A stretch of DNA of 42,173 nucleotides from NCBI RefSeq assembly GCF_000721235.1, contig NZ_JOFH01000044.1:1-42173 (forward strand), given 5' to 3'. Source of the DNA: Streptomyces olivaceus (lineage in GTDB: Bacteria > Actinomycetota > Actinomycetes > Streptomycetales > Streptomycetaceae). Of the stretch, positions 11,811 through 20,608 are shown one piece after another (position 1 is the first letter of the stretch; each line of letters begins with the position of its first letter). The notes beneath the pieces were generated by a model. That model did no database searches. It was not told where the DNA came from and saw nothing but the letters and a program-made list of their open reading frames with translations. A program made the position numbers and the translations under genes.

Positions 11811-11837
11811 CAGCCCCGACTTCCCGAACGACGCGGT

Positions 11838-11881
11838 CCGGGGCCGGTCGGCGGAGCACAATATCCGTCGATCGGCCCCGG
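11838..11881 (+). terminator. Hairpin after infB
   Basis: Arms 11838-11846 and 11873-11881 pair perfectly over 9 bp with a 26-base loop; flanking CGAACG and CGTTCG can extend the stem past an internal loop. It lies 27 bases after the infB stop and may attenuate read-through into the DUF503 gene. Confidence 0.45.
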
Positions 11882-11962
11882 CCGTTCGTTGTACGGTTCT
11901 GGTGTCCCCGCCCATGGATGGCGGGGCCATCGATCCCGGACCGGCGGGTGAACCGGTTGTAC

Positions 11963-12256
11963 ATGTATGTGGGGACGCTGTCCTTCGACCTCCTCCTCGG
12001 CGACGTACATTCGCTGAAGGAGAAGCGCTCCGTCGTCCGTCCGATCGTCGCCGAACTCCAGCGGAAGTACGCGGTGAGCGCGGCGGAGGTGGAGCACATG
12101 AACCTGCACCGCCGAGCGGTCGTCGGCCTGGCCCTGGTGTCCGGCGACGCGGGCCACCTCAGCGACGTGCTCGACCGGTGCGAGCGGCTGGTGGCCGGCC
12201 GGCCCGAGGTGGAACTGCTGTCCGTCAGGCGGCGCTTCCACGGCGACGACGACTGA
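11963..12256 (+). CDS. DUF503 family protein
   Basis: A 97-residue member of the small DUF503/YlxP family often encoded next to rbfA, as here. The N-terminal signature YVGTLSFDLLLGDVHSLKEK and the following RSVVRPIVAELQRKY are diagnostic; the predicted fold is a small ferredoxin-like domain. Function is unsettled; its position beside rbfA and infB suggests a link with ribosome assembly or translation. The frame is open from 11918, but ATG 11963 gives the usual N-terminus; GTG 11948 or TTG 11957 are possible alternatives. No strong ribosome-binding site stands out. rbfA starts 92 bases downstream. Confidence 0.88.
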   Translation: MYVGTLSFDLLLGDVHSLKEKRSVVRPIVAELQRKYAVSAAEVEHMNLHRRAVVGLALVSGDAGHLSDVLDRCERLVAGRPEVELLSVRRRFHGDDD

Positions 12257-12348
12257 CCGGCAACGCGCATCGCACGGATCACACAGATCAGACGGATCGC
12301 GCAGATCCGGCAAGAGAAGCAAGAGAAGAAAGAACGGGAGACGGACCA

Positions 12349-12840
12349 GTGGCCGACAACGCGCGGGCGAAAAGGCTGGCGGACCTCATCCGAGAGGTGG
12401 TGGCCCAGAAGCTGCAGCGCGGGATCAAGGACCCGCGGCTCGGCTCGCACGTCACCATCACGGACACCCGGGTCACGGGTGACCTGCGGGAGGCGACCGT
12501 CTTCTACACGGTGTACGGGGACGACGAGGAGCGCAAGGCCGCCGCGGCGGGCCTGGAGAGCGCCAAGGGCATCCTGCGTTCCGAGGTCGGCAAGGCGGCG
12601 GGCGTGAAGTTCACGCCGACCCTGGCCTTCGTCATGGACGCCCTGCCGGACACCGCCCGCAACATCGAGGACCTCCTCGACAAGGCGCGGCAGTCCGACG
12701 CCAAGGTGCGCGAGGTCTCCGCGGGCGCCGCGTACGCGGGTGAGGCGGACCCGTACCGCAAGCCGGGTGAGGACGACGAGGACGCGGCCGAGGCCGCCGG
12801 GGCCGTCGACGCCGACGAGACGGACGACACCGCTAAATGA
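12349..12840 (+). CDS. rbfA: 30S ribosome-binding factor RbfA
   Basis: Assembly factor that binds the immature 30S subunit near helix 1/helix 28 of 16S rRNA. The 163 residues contain the KH-like core: ADLIREVVAQKLQRGIKDPR, VTITDTRVTGDLREATVFYT and the helix-rich GILRSEVGKAAGVKFTPTLAF. The C-terminal 30 residues are acidic (EDDEDAAEAAGAVDADE). GTG 12349 is chosen because the protein then begins ADNARAKRLADLIRE, as expected for the family, and CGGGAG lies about eight bases before it; the open frame extends far upstream through infB without meaning. The last codons overlap truB as ATGA, so the two are translationally coupled. Confidence 0.96.
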   Translation: MADNARAKRLADLIREVVAQKLQRGIKDPRLGSHVTITDTRVTGDLREATVFYTVYGDDEERKAAAAGLESAKGILRSEVGKAAGVKFTPTLAFVMDALPDTARNIEDLLDKARQSDAKVREVSAGAAYAGEADPYRKPGEDDEDAAEAAGAVDADETDDTAK

Positions 12841-13742
12841 CCGAGAAGCACACCACGCCCGACGGCCTTGTCATCGTCGACAAGCCGTCGGGCTTCACTT
12901 CGCACGACGTCGTCGCCAAGATGCGGGGCATCGCCCGGACCCGGCGCGTCGGGCACGCCGGCACGCTCGACCCGATGGCGACGGGCGTCCTGGTCCTCGG
13001 TGTGGAGCGGGCGACCAAGCTCCTCGGCCACCTGGCCCTCACCGAGAAGGAGTACCTGGGCACGATCCGGCTCGGGCAGACGACCCTCACCGACGACGCC
13101 GAGGGCGAGATCACGGGGTCGCACGACGCCTCGAAGGTCACCCGGGAAGCGATCGACGCCGGCGTCGCCAAGCTGAGCGGCGCCATCATGCAGGTGCCGT
13201 CCAAGGTCAGTGCCATCAAGATCAAGGGCGTGCGCTCCTACAAGCGCGCCCGCGAGGGCGAGGACTTCGAGATCCCCGCCCGCCCCGTCACCGTCTCCTC
13301 CTTCACGGTGTACGACGTCCGCGACGCCGTCGCCGAGGACGGTACGCCGGTGCTCGACCTGGTCGTCTCGGTGACCTGCTCCTCCGGCACCTACATCCGC
13401 GCCCTCGCCCGCGACCTGGGGGAGGACCTCGGCACGGGCGGCCACCTCACCGCCCTGCGCCGCACCCGGGTCGGCCCCTACAAGCTTGACTCGGCCCGGA
13501 CGCTGGACCAGCTCCAGCAGGAACTCACCGTCATGCCCGTCGCGGACGCGGCCGACTTCGCCTTCCCGCGCTGGGACGTGGACACCAAGCGGGCCCGCCT
13601 GCTCACCAACGGCGTACGGCTGGAGATGCCCGACACCTACACGGGCGCGGGTGCCGTCGCCGTGTTCTCTCCCGAGGGCCGCCTCCTTGCCCTGGTGGAG
13701 GAGCACCAGGGCAAGGCGAAGAGCCTCGCCGTCTTCGGCTGA
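12837..13742 (+). CDS. truB: tRNA pseudouridine(55) synthase TruB
   Basis: Isomerises U55 to pseudouridine in the T-loop of tRNAs. The 301 residues include the catalytic motif GHAGTLDPMATGVLVLGV with the nucleophilic Asp at residue 45, the KEYLGTIRLGQ strand, and the later CSSGTYIRALARDLG motif typical of TruB. The C-terminal third forms the PUA-like domain. ATG 12837 overlaps the rbfA stop by four bases. A 14-bp hairpin 24 bases after the stop closes the operon that begins at rimP. Confidence 0.97.
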   Translation: MTEKHTTPDGLVIVDKPSGFTSHDVVAKMRGIARTRRVGHAGTLDPMATGVLVLGVERATKLLGHLALTEKEYLGTIRLGQTTLTDDAEGEITGSHDASKVTREAIDAGVAKLSGAIMQVPSKVSAIKIKGVRSYKRAREGEDFEIPARPVTVSSFTVYDVRDAVAEDGTPVLDLVVSVTCSSGTYIRALARDLGEDLGTGGHLTALRRTRVGPYKLDSARTLDQLQQELTVMPVADAADFAFPRWDVDTKRARLLTNGVRLEMPDTYTGAGAVAVFSPEGRLLALVEEHQGKAKSLAVFG

Positions 13743-13765
13743 GCGGGCGCACCGTCACCTTCCGC

Positions 13766-13810
13766 CCGTGGAGCGGCGATCACGGGGACTTCACTGTCGC
13801 CGCTCCACGG
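13766..13810 (+). terminator. Terminator after truB
   Basis: Perfect 14-bp stem (13766-13779 with 13797-13810) with a 17-base loop, 24 bases after the truB stop. No U run. Confidence 0.65.
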
Positions 13811-13996
13811 TCCCCCTCGGTTCCCCCACCTCCCAGGGTGTATCCAACCCACCCGTTCTGTTCACCCGTCCGGGCAGGCGCTCGGAGTGAAGCGGGGGAG
13901 TGGAAGGGGGCGCGTTCGCCAGGGGATCTGTCCCGCTGATCATCGCGTGTCTACCGTCGAAGACACGGCACGGGCATATGGCGGGGAGGTTCGACG

Positions 13997-16900
13997 ATGG
14001 CGTCGCGGAACCGGTCCCGGGAAGTCGCGGGCGGGAAGACGGGCGGGAAGACGGGGGAGGGGACGGACGAGGGGCCGCGGGACGCGCGCGGCACTCCGTC
14101 GGCCGCGGCGGTCCGCCCCGCAGAACGGGCTCCCGACGCGGCGCTGATCCGTATCAGCGACCTCGCCGGCCGCCCACGCGGCACCGGCTTCCTCGCCGAC
14201 CACCACGGCACGGTGCTGACCAGCCACGAAGCGGTCGACGGCCTGTCGCGCCTCGTCCTGCGCACCGCCGAGGACCGGCGCCGCGTCGTGGCCGCCGCCG
14301 ACGTGACACCCCTGCCCGCCCTCGGTCTCGCCCTCGTCCGCGCCGAGGGCCTCGGCGTCGCTCCGCTGCCCGTCGCCACGCGGGACCGTGTCGAGGCCGG
14401 CACCTACGTCCGCATCGCCGCCGGCGGCTGGCGCGAGGCCCGGGTGCTGGGCGCCGGCGACGTCACCTACACGGCCACCGACCGCTTCCACCTCATCGGC
14501 GACGCCCTGGAGCTGGCCGTCGGCATGTCGGGGCGGGACGCGCTGCGGCTGGGCGGCGGGGCGGCCGGCGGACCCGTGCTCGACGTGTCGACCGGCGCGG
14601 TCCTCGGCGTCCTCGGCACCGCCCTCAGCTCCGGGCACAGCGACGTCGGCTTCGCCGTCCCGCTGCGCCGCGCGGCCGGGGGCCCGCTCGCCGACCTCCT
14701 CGCCGAGAACGCGGCCACGGTCCCCGCCTACGGCGCCGACCTCAACCCGGCCGGTGTCCTCGCCCTGACGGCGACCTCGGCGGGACAGGACGCCCCGTCG
14801 TGGGCGCCGGCGCCCGGTGGTGCCGAGGACGGCGCACCGGCGGCCCCCTCCGCCGGGCCGGCCAGTCCCGGGCGGGTGGAGCCGGTCGAACGGGCCTCGG
14901 TGACACGCGACTTCACCGCCTTCGCCGCGAGCCGCGCCAGTGTGCTGGCCTTGGTCGGCGCGCCGGGCACCGGCCGGACGACCGAGCTGGCGGCCCTCGC
15001 CGCCCGCCGCGCCCGGGGCACCCGGCCGGCCCCCACGCTGTGGCTGCGCGGCGCCGACCTGCGTGACGACGACAGGTCCCTGGCGGACGCGGTGCGCCGG
15101 ACGCTGGCCCGCGCCGCCCGCATCGTGGCGGCCTCGGGCACCTCCGGCGCCGCCTGGCCCGACGGCACCAGCCCCGAGCGGCTGGCCCGCCTCGCCCACA
15201 GCACCGGCCGGCCCCTCCTGCTGCTGCTCGACGGGCCGGAGGAGATGCCGCCCGTCCTCGCCCACCGCCTCCCCGAGTGGACCGACGCCACCGCGGCCTG
15301 GCTGCAAGAGACCGGGGCCCGGCTCGTCGTGGCGTGCCGCGCCGAGTACTGGGAGCACGCGGGCGCGGAGTTCCCGCGGGAGCTGCTGTACGGGACGGAG
15401 ACCGGAGCGGACTCCGCCGCCCCGCGCGCGAGGCGGGTGCGGCCGGACCCGGGAGCCGGGGACGCGCTGCCTCCACGGTCGGGGGACACCCGGTCGACGC
15501 GGTGCACAGCGCCGGACGAGGCATGCTCGGCACGACTCGAACCGGCGTCACCGTTCGGGGTGGGCGCGGGGCGGCGGGCACCCGGCCGGGCCACGGGCAC
15601 GCCGTCGCCGCACACCGCGGCCGCCGAACCCCCGGCGACTGCCCGGAGGCGCCCGCAGGAACCAGCACCCGCAGCACCGGATACCGACCTGAGGCCCCCT
15701 GCAGGCGGGTCCGGCTTCGCGTGGGCGGGCCCGGCGGGGTCGGGCTCCGCGGTTCTGGGCCCCGCAGGTCCGGTCTCGGCAGGCATGGGCCCCGCAGGTC
15801 CGGTCTCCGCAGGACTGGGCCCCGCAGGTCGGGCCTCGGCAGGCCCGGGACCGGTCGGCCCGGGGCCCGTCGGCCCGGTGACGCCCGACGGGAGCGGCCC
15901 GGAGTCTCCTGCGCCCGCAGGACGGTGGTCGCAGTCACCCGCAGCGGCGGGGCAAGCGGGCGGGGTGGCGGCCCCGCCGCAAGGGCAGTGGCCCGTCGCG
16001 GCCGGGGAGCGGCTCTCGGCGCCCGCGGGACCGGCGCCGCGGGCCACGCCCGCCGCGCGATCGGCGTACGGCGCACCGGCCCCCGCCGTCCGGTCGGACT
16101 CCGATTCCGCCGGACCACGCACCCCTGCGGGCGGCGGCGGGGACCTCCCGCCCTGCGTCCGCCTCGGGGACCTGACCGGCGAGGAGGCCCGGGAGGCGCG
16201 CGCCCGCCACCGGGTGCCGGACGGCGCCCTCACGGACGCAGACGCGGGCCATCCCCTCACCCTGCGCCTGCTCTCGGAGGTCCACGCCGCCCTGCCCGGC
16301 CCCCCGTCCCCCGTACCGGTCGACCGGGACACGGTCTTCCAGGCCTACCTGGACCTGATGTGCCTGCGCGCAGCAACCCGCCTGGCCCGGGAGAACGGCC
16401 TGCACGGCACCGCGGTGCGCCGACTCGCGGCGAAGGTCTCCGGGCAGGTCCACGAAGCCGCCCGACGCAGCCTCGGCCCGGGACAGGGCGGGCTGGACCG
16501 GGAGTCGTTCGAGGCGCTGTTCCCGTGGGGTCCGGCGCCGGCCCTGCTCGGCGGCGGCACCGGCTGGGCCTCCGCCGTACTCGCCGAAGGCCTCCTCGTC
16601 CCCGCGGGCGACGGCTACCGCTTCGCGCACGAGGAACTCGCCGACTGGATCCAAGGCACCCACCTGGACCTGCCCGAGGCCCTGCGCGCCCTCGTCCACC
16701 GCGGCGGCGCCCCGCACGGCGCACCCACCCTTCCCGTCCCGCACCACCGCATCGGCTCCGTCGTCGAGGCCGCGCTGCTCCTCGGCCGGCAGCACGGCGT
16801 CCTGCAACTCGCCCTGACCCTCGAAGAGCTGGTCCAGGCCCTGGACCTCGACCCGCACTCCTGGTGGGCCGCCCGCCTGCTCGCCGGAGTACTGACCCGC

Positions 16901-18334
16901 GTACCCGACGCGACGCCGTACACGGAGGTGCTGCGGCTGCTCGCCGACGGCATCGCCGAGCGGAGGGAGCGGGAGGAAGGGCGACCGCCGCCGGAGGCGT
17001 TCGGGCCGGACTTCTGGACATCCCTGCGACTGCCCGAGAGCACGCGCCTGGACCTGCTGCGCCGCCTCGTCCTCGCCGACGGGCCGCCGCACGAGCCCGG
17101 CCCCCGCCACCTCGACACGGTCGCCGGGCTGCTCACCGCCGATCCCGGCGCCGTGCAGCCGCTGCTCGTCCGCTGGTTCGACGACGAGCGGCCGCTGCCC
17201 TCGACCCCGCACGCCACCGTGGCGACGGCCGCCCAGGCGCTGCTGCACACCCACCGCCACCGCGGCCTGGACGGCCTCACCGACGTACTCGTCGGCAGTG
17301 CGCACCGACGCGCCGACGAGCTGCTCGCCGTCCTCGCCGAGGAGGAGCCGTCGGCGCTGTGCCGGGCGGTGGAACGCTGGGCGCGCGACGAGCGCCCGGC
17401 GCGGCAGACGGCGGCGGTCACCCACGGCCTGCGGACGGCCCCGCACGCCCGCACCGCCGCCGACCGCACCCTCCTGCGCCACGCCGCCCTGGTGCTGCTC
17501 GCCGGGCCGGCCGACAGCCCGCTGCGCGGCGGCGCGCTCGGCCTGCTCGTACACGATCCCGGCAGCCGGGACCGCCACCTCCCGAGGGCACTCGACCACT
17601 TCGCCGCCGGCGACCCGTATCTGCCGCCCGGCGCGGTGGCCGCCGCCCTGCCCACCCATCCCGAACCCGTCCTGGAGGCCTTCCGGGCCCGGCTGTGCGG
17701 CCCGGACACCGGCGAGGCGCTGCGCCGGCTCGCCGACGCCACCACACCCGCGCTGGCCCACCGGGTGGCCGCCCTCCTCGGGCGGAGCCTGACGGAGCGC
17801 CCCGAGGCCGCCGGGCACCTGGCCGCCTACGTCGACCGGCGCCTCGACACGGACCCCGCACCCCGCGCCGTACTCCTCCCACTGGTCACCCGTCTCCTCG
17901 ACGACGGCCCCGAGTCGGCGCGGGCCGCTCTCGCCGGCATCCTCGCCACCGACCGCGCCCCCGCCCTCGTCCCCGGCCCTGCCTCCGCCGGGCGCCCGCC
18001 CGGGAGCGGGCCGCTCCGGCGCGAGCTGCGGGAACACCTGCTCGCCCACGAGCAGGCGCCCGCCGTCCTGGACGCGCTGCTGCACGCGGCCGCGGCGTGC
18101 GACGGCGGGGAGCAGCGCACCCTCGTCCACCGCATCGGCCTCCTCCTCGTCCGGACCCCGGAGGGCGCCGCCCGCTTCGACCGCGGCCTGGTCGACCTGG
18201 CCCGCCACCTCCCGGGCCTCGCCGCCCGTCTGACCGGCTGGCTCACCGACGCGCCCCAGGACTGGGCCGCGCTCGTGGGCCCCACCGCACGCCGCACCCT
18301 CGAGAACCTCGCGGGCGCCCGCGTCCCCGCCTGA
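13997..18334 (+). CDS. Large protein: degenerate trypsin-like domain, NACHT/AAA-like NTPase domain, helical C-terminus
   Basis: A 1445-residue protein, no signal peptide. Residues about 45-235 resemble a trypsin-like protease: GTGFLADHHGTVLTSHEAVD supplies the His (77), but the Asp position reads A-L-G-L-A-L-V and the serine motif reads G-G-A-A-G-G-P, so Asp and Ser appear lost (Ala190). Residues 300-460 resemble a NACHT/AAA NTPase: P-loop GAPGTGRTT (321-329) with Arg327 instead of the usual Lys, Walker B LLLLLDGPEE near D412, then ARLVVACRAEYWE. A 250-residue Gly/Pro/Ala-rich insert (about 468-718) separates this from VRLGDLTGEEAREAR and a long alpha-helical C-terminus. ATG 13997 follows GGGGAGG with eight bases spacing. 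It lies between truB and ribF in its own unit. Function unknown; domain calls rest on motif reading only. Confidence 0.75.
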   Translation: MASRNRSREVAGGKTGGKTGEGTDEGPRDARGTPSAAAVRPAERAPDAALIRISDLAGRPRGTGFLADHHGTVLTSHEAVDGLSRLVLRTAEDRRRVVAAADVTPLPALGLALVRAEGLGVAPLPVATRDRVEAGTYVRIAAGGWREARVLGAGDVTYTATDRFHLIGDALELAVGMSGRDALRLGGGAAGGPVLDVSTGAVLGVLGTALSSGHSDVGFAVPLRRAAGGPLADLLAENAATVPAYGADLNPAGVLALTATSAGQDAPSWAPAPGGAEDGAPAAPSAGPASPGRVEPVERASVTRDFTAFAASRASVLALVGAPGTGRTTELAALAARRARGTRPAPTLWLRGADLRDDDRSLADAVRRTLARAARIVAASGTSGAAWPDGTSPERLARLAHSTGRPLLLLLDGPEEMPPVLAHRLPEWTDATAAWLQETGARLVVACRAEYWEHAGAEFPRELLYGTETGADSAAPRARRVRPDPGAGDALPPRSGDTRSTRCTAPDEACSARLEPASPFGVGAGRRAPGRATGTPSPHTAAAEPPATARRRPQEPAPAAPDTDLRPPAGGSGFAWAGPAGSGSAVLGPAGPVSAGMGPAGPVSAGLGPAGRASAGPGPVGPGPVGPVTPDGSGPESPAPAGRWSQSPAAAGQAGGVAAPPQGQWPVAAGERLSAPAGPAPRATPAARSAYGAPAPAVRSDSDSAGPRTPAGGGGDLPPCVRLGDLTGEEAREARARHRVPDGALTDADAGHPLTLRLLSEVHAALPGPPSPVPVDRDTVFQAYLDLMCLRAATRLARENGLHGTAVRRLAAKVSGQVHEAARRSLGPGQGGLDRESFEALFPWGPAPALLGGGTGWASAVLAEGLLVPAGDGYRFAHEELADWIQGTHLDLPEALRALVHRGGAPHGAPTLPVPHHRIGSVVEAALLLGRQHGVLQLALTLEELVQALDLDPHSWWAARLLAGVLTRVPDATPYTEVLRLLADGIAERREREEGRPPPEAFGPDFWTSLRLPESTRLDLLRRLVLADGPPHEPGPRHLDTVAGLLTADPGAVQPLLVRWFDDERPLPSTPHATVATAAQALLHTHRHRGLDGLTDVLVGSAHRRADELLAVLAEEEPSALCRAVERWARDERPARQTAAVTHGLRTAPHARTAADRTLLRHAALVLLAGPADSPLRGGALGLLVHDPGSRDRHLPRALDHFAAGDPYLPPGAVAAALPTHPEPVLEAFRARLCGPDTGEALRRLADATTPALAHRVAALLGRSLTERPEAAGHLAAYVDRRLDTDPAPRAVLLPLVTRLLDDGPESARAALAGILATDRAPALVPGPASAGRPPGSGPLRRELREHLLAHEQAPAVLDALLHAAAACDGGEQRTLVHRIGLLLVRTPEGAARFDRGLVDLARHLPGLAARLTGWLTDAPQDWAALVGPTARRTLENLAGARVPA
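15758..15847 (+). repeat. Three 30-nt in-frame repeats encoding GPAGPVSAG(M/L)-type units
   Basis: Consecutive 30-nt units at 15758, 15788 and 15818 encode GPAGPVSAGM, GPAGPVSAGL and GPAGRASAGP, inside the low-complexity insert of the large NTPase-like protein. Being in frame, copy-number change would alter length without breaking the gene. Confidence 0.85.
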
Positions 18335-18504
18335 CCTGCCCCGGACCCGGCCCGCCCGCGGGACGCGGCCCGGCGCGGGGCCGATGCCGATGCGGGCGGT
18401 CGCCGGGCGGCATGGCACCCTAGACCTGCGTAAGAGGCACCACGGAATCACGGCATTCACCGGAATCCACGACAACCACGGAAACCCACCGAGGAGCAGA
18501 CACA

Positions 18505-19461
18505 GTGCAGCGCTGGCGTGGCTTGGAGGACATCCCCGAGGACTGGGGACGCAGCGTCGTCACCATCGGCTCCTACGACGGCGTCCACCGTGGACACCAG
18601 CTGATCATCAAGCACGCGGTGGACCGCGCCCGCGAACTGGGCGTCCCCGCCGTCGTCGTCACCTTCGACCCGCACCCCAGCGAGGTCGTCCGCCCCGGCA
18701 GCCACCCGCCACTGCTCGCCCCGCACCACCGCCGGGCCGAACTGATGGCCGGCCTCGGCGTGGACGCGGTGCTGATCCTCCCCTTCACCAAGGAGTTCTC
18801 GAAGCTCTCCGCAGCCGACTTCGTGGTCAAGGTCCTGGTCGACCGGCTGCGCGCCAAGGCCGTCGTCGAGGGCCCCAACTTCCGCTTCGGCCACAAGGCG
18901 GCCGGAAACGTCGACTTCCTCACCGAGCAGGGCAAGGTCTACGACTTCGAGGTCGAGGTCGTCGACCTGTACGTCACCGGGGAGGCGGGCGGCGGCGAAC
19001 CCTTCTCCTCCACCCTGACCCGCCGCCTGGTCGCCGACGGCGACGTAGCGGGCGCCGCCGAGATCCTGGGCCGCCCCCACCGCGTGGAGGGCGTCGTCGT
19101 GCGCGGCGCCCAGCGCGGCCGCGAGCTGGGCTTCCCCACGGCCAACGTCGAGACCCTCCCGCACACCGCCATCCCGGCCGACGGTGTGTACGCCGGTCTG
19201 CTGCACGCCCAGGGCGAGGCGATGCCGGCCGCGATCTCCGTCGGCACCAACCCGCAGTTCGAGGGCACCGAGCGCACGGTGGAGGCGTACGCCATCGACC
19301 GCGTGGGCCTCGATCTGTACGGCCTGCACGTCGCCGTGGACTTCGCGGCCTTCGTCCGGGGGCAGGCGAAGTTCGAGACGCTCGACGCCCTGCTCGCGCA
19401 GATGGCCGACGACGTCGACAGGTGCCGCGCGATCATCGCGGCGCGGGACCGGCGGGGCTGA
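18505..19461 (+). CDS. ribF: Bifunctional riboflavin kinase / FMN adenylyltransferase RibF
   Basis: Makes FMN and FAD from riboflavin and ATP in the cytoplasm. The 318 residues show the N-terminal adenylyltransferase with GSYDGVHRGH (22-31), a nucleotidyltransferase HxGH variant, and the C-terminal flavokinase with GFPTAN (209-214) in RGRELGFPTANVE, plus the late VDFAAFVRGQAKFE motif. GTG 18505 follows GAGGAG with eight bases spacing. TAGACC at 18421-18426 is a possible -10 for this gene, but I see no matching -35. Its 3' end overlaps by 29 bases the convergent ABC transporter gene ending at 19433. The truB-ribF pairing of many bacteria is interrupted here by the 4.3-kb gene at 13997. Confidence 0.96.
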   Translation: MQRWRGLEDIPEDWGRSVVTIGSYDGVHRGHQLIIKHAVDRARELGVPAVVVTFDPHPSEVVRPGSHPPLLAPHHRRAELMAGLGVDAVLILPFTKEFSKLSAADFVVKVLVDRLRAKAVVEGPNFRFGHKAAGNVDFLTEQGKVYDFEVEVVDLYVTGEAGGGEPFSSTLTRRLVADGDVAGAAEILGRPHRVEGVVVRGAQRGRELGFPTANVETLPHTAIPADGVYAGLLHAQGEAMPAAISVGTNPQFEGTERTVEAYAIDRVGLDLYGLHVAVDFAAFVRGQAKFETLDALLAQMADDVDRCRAIIAARDRRG

Positions 19462-20608
19462 CCTCCCGCGGGGCGGCCAGGGCCCAGTGGCAGGCGACCT
19501 GGGACTCGCCGCCGCCGTGCAGGACGGCCGGCTCCCGGCTGCGGCAGGCGTCCGCGACGCCGGCCCGCTCGGCGGTGCCGTCGGCCAGGACCTGGCAACG
19601 GGCGTGGAAACGGCAGCCGGTGGGGATGTTCGACGGGTCCGGAGGCTCGCCGGTGAGCACCACCGGATCGCCGGGCGCCTCCGGCAGCACGGACAGCAGG
19701 GCCCGGGTGTACGGATGCCGGGGCGCCGTCAGGACCTGCTCCACCGCCCCCGTCTCGACGATCCGCCCGAGGTACATCACCGCGACCCGGTCCGCGATGT
19801 TCCAGGCCAGCCCCAGGTCGTGGGTCACGACCAGCGCGGCCAGCCCCAACTCGGTGCGCAGCCGCAGCAGCAGCGCGAGGATCTCGCCGCGCACCGACGC
19901 GTCGAGCGAGGCCACCGGCTCGTCGGCGACGAGGAGTTCCGGCCGCAGGACCAGCGCGCCCGCGATGACCACCCGCTGGCGCTGGCCGCCGGACAGTTCG
20001 TGCGGGTAGCGCAGGAAGAACCGCTCCGGCGGACGCAGCCCGGCCCGGGACAGCGCCTCGGCGACCGCGGTCCGCTCGTCCCCGGGACGGCCGTGGATGC
20101 GCAGGCCCTCGGCGACGATGTCGTACACCGTGTGCCGCGGGTTCAGTGAACCGCTCGGGTCCTGGAGGACGAGCTGGGCCCGTCTGCGGTACGCCTTCAG
20201 CGCGCGGGCGGAGTGTGCGAGGGGAGCGCCGTCGAAGGTCACGCGTCCCCGCACCGGCCTGACCAGGCCGAGGAGCGAACGGGCCAGCGTCGTCTTGCCG
20301 CAGCCCGACTCGCCGACCAGCGCGACGATCTCACCGCGCCGGATGTCGAGGTCCACACCGTCCACGGCCCGCGCGTCGGCCCCGCCCCGCCTGCCGGGGA
20401 AGGCGACGTGCAGTCCCTCGACGCTCAGCAGCGGGGACTCGGCAGCGGACGAAGGGCCGCGGCCGGCGCCCGGAGGAAGACCGGGCCCGGGGCCGGGCAT
20501 GCCGCCGGGCGGAGCGTCGGGCGTGCCGTCGAGTGGCGTGCCCGGTGATGCGTCTGGCGTGGCGCGGGGCGGGGTGCCGGGGGGAGGGGTGGGTGTGGTT
20601 CCGGTCAT
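19433..20608 (-). CDS. Oligopeptide-type ABC transporter ATP-binding protein (OppF-like)
   Basis: Second ATPase of a dipeptide/oligopeptide importer, working on the cytoplasmic face of the two permeases encoded upstream. The 391 residues begin with a Pro/Gly-rich extension of about 58 residues not usual in the family, then Walker [10 protein letters not shown] (99-107), Q-loop LVLQDPSGSLNPR, signature LSGGQRQR, Walker B LLVADEPVASLD and H-loop VVTHDLGL. The C-terminal oligopeptide-transporter tail is present with GCRFHARC and further cysteines. ATG 20608 overlaps the preceding gene's TGA as ATGA. Last gene of the operon; its 3' end overlaps ribF by 29 bases in convergent orientation. Substrate not evident from sequence. 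Confidence 0.92.
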   Translation of the reverse strand: MTGTTPTPPPGTPPRATPDASPGTPLDGTPDAPPGGMPGPGPGLPPGAGRGPSSAAESPLLSVEGLHVAFPGRRGGADARAVDGVDLDIRRGEIVALVGESGCGKTTLARSLLGLVRPVRGRVTFDGAPLAHSARALKAYRRRAQLVLQDPSGSLNPRHTVYDIVAEGLRIHGRPGDERTAVAEALSRAGLRPPERFFLRYPHELSGGQRQRVVIAGALVLRPELLVADEPVASLDASVRGEILALLLRLRTELGLAALVVTHDLGLAWNIADRVAVMYLGRIVETGAVEQVLTAPRHPYTRALLSVLPEAPGDPVVLTGEPPDPSNIPTGCRFHARCQVLADGTAERAGVADACRSREPAVLHGGGESQVACHWALAAPREVSPAGPAPR

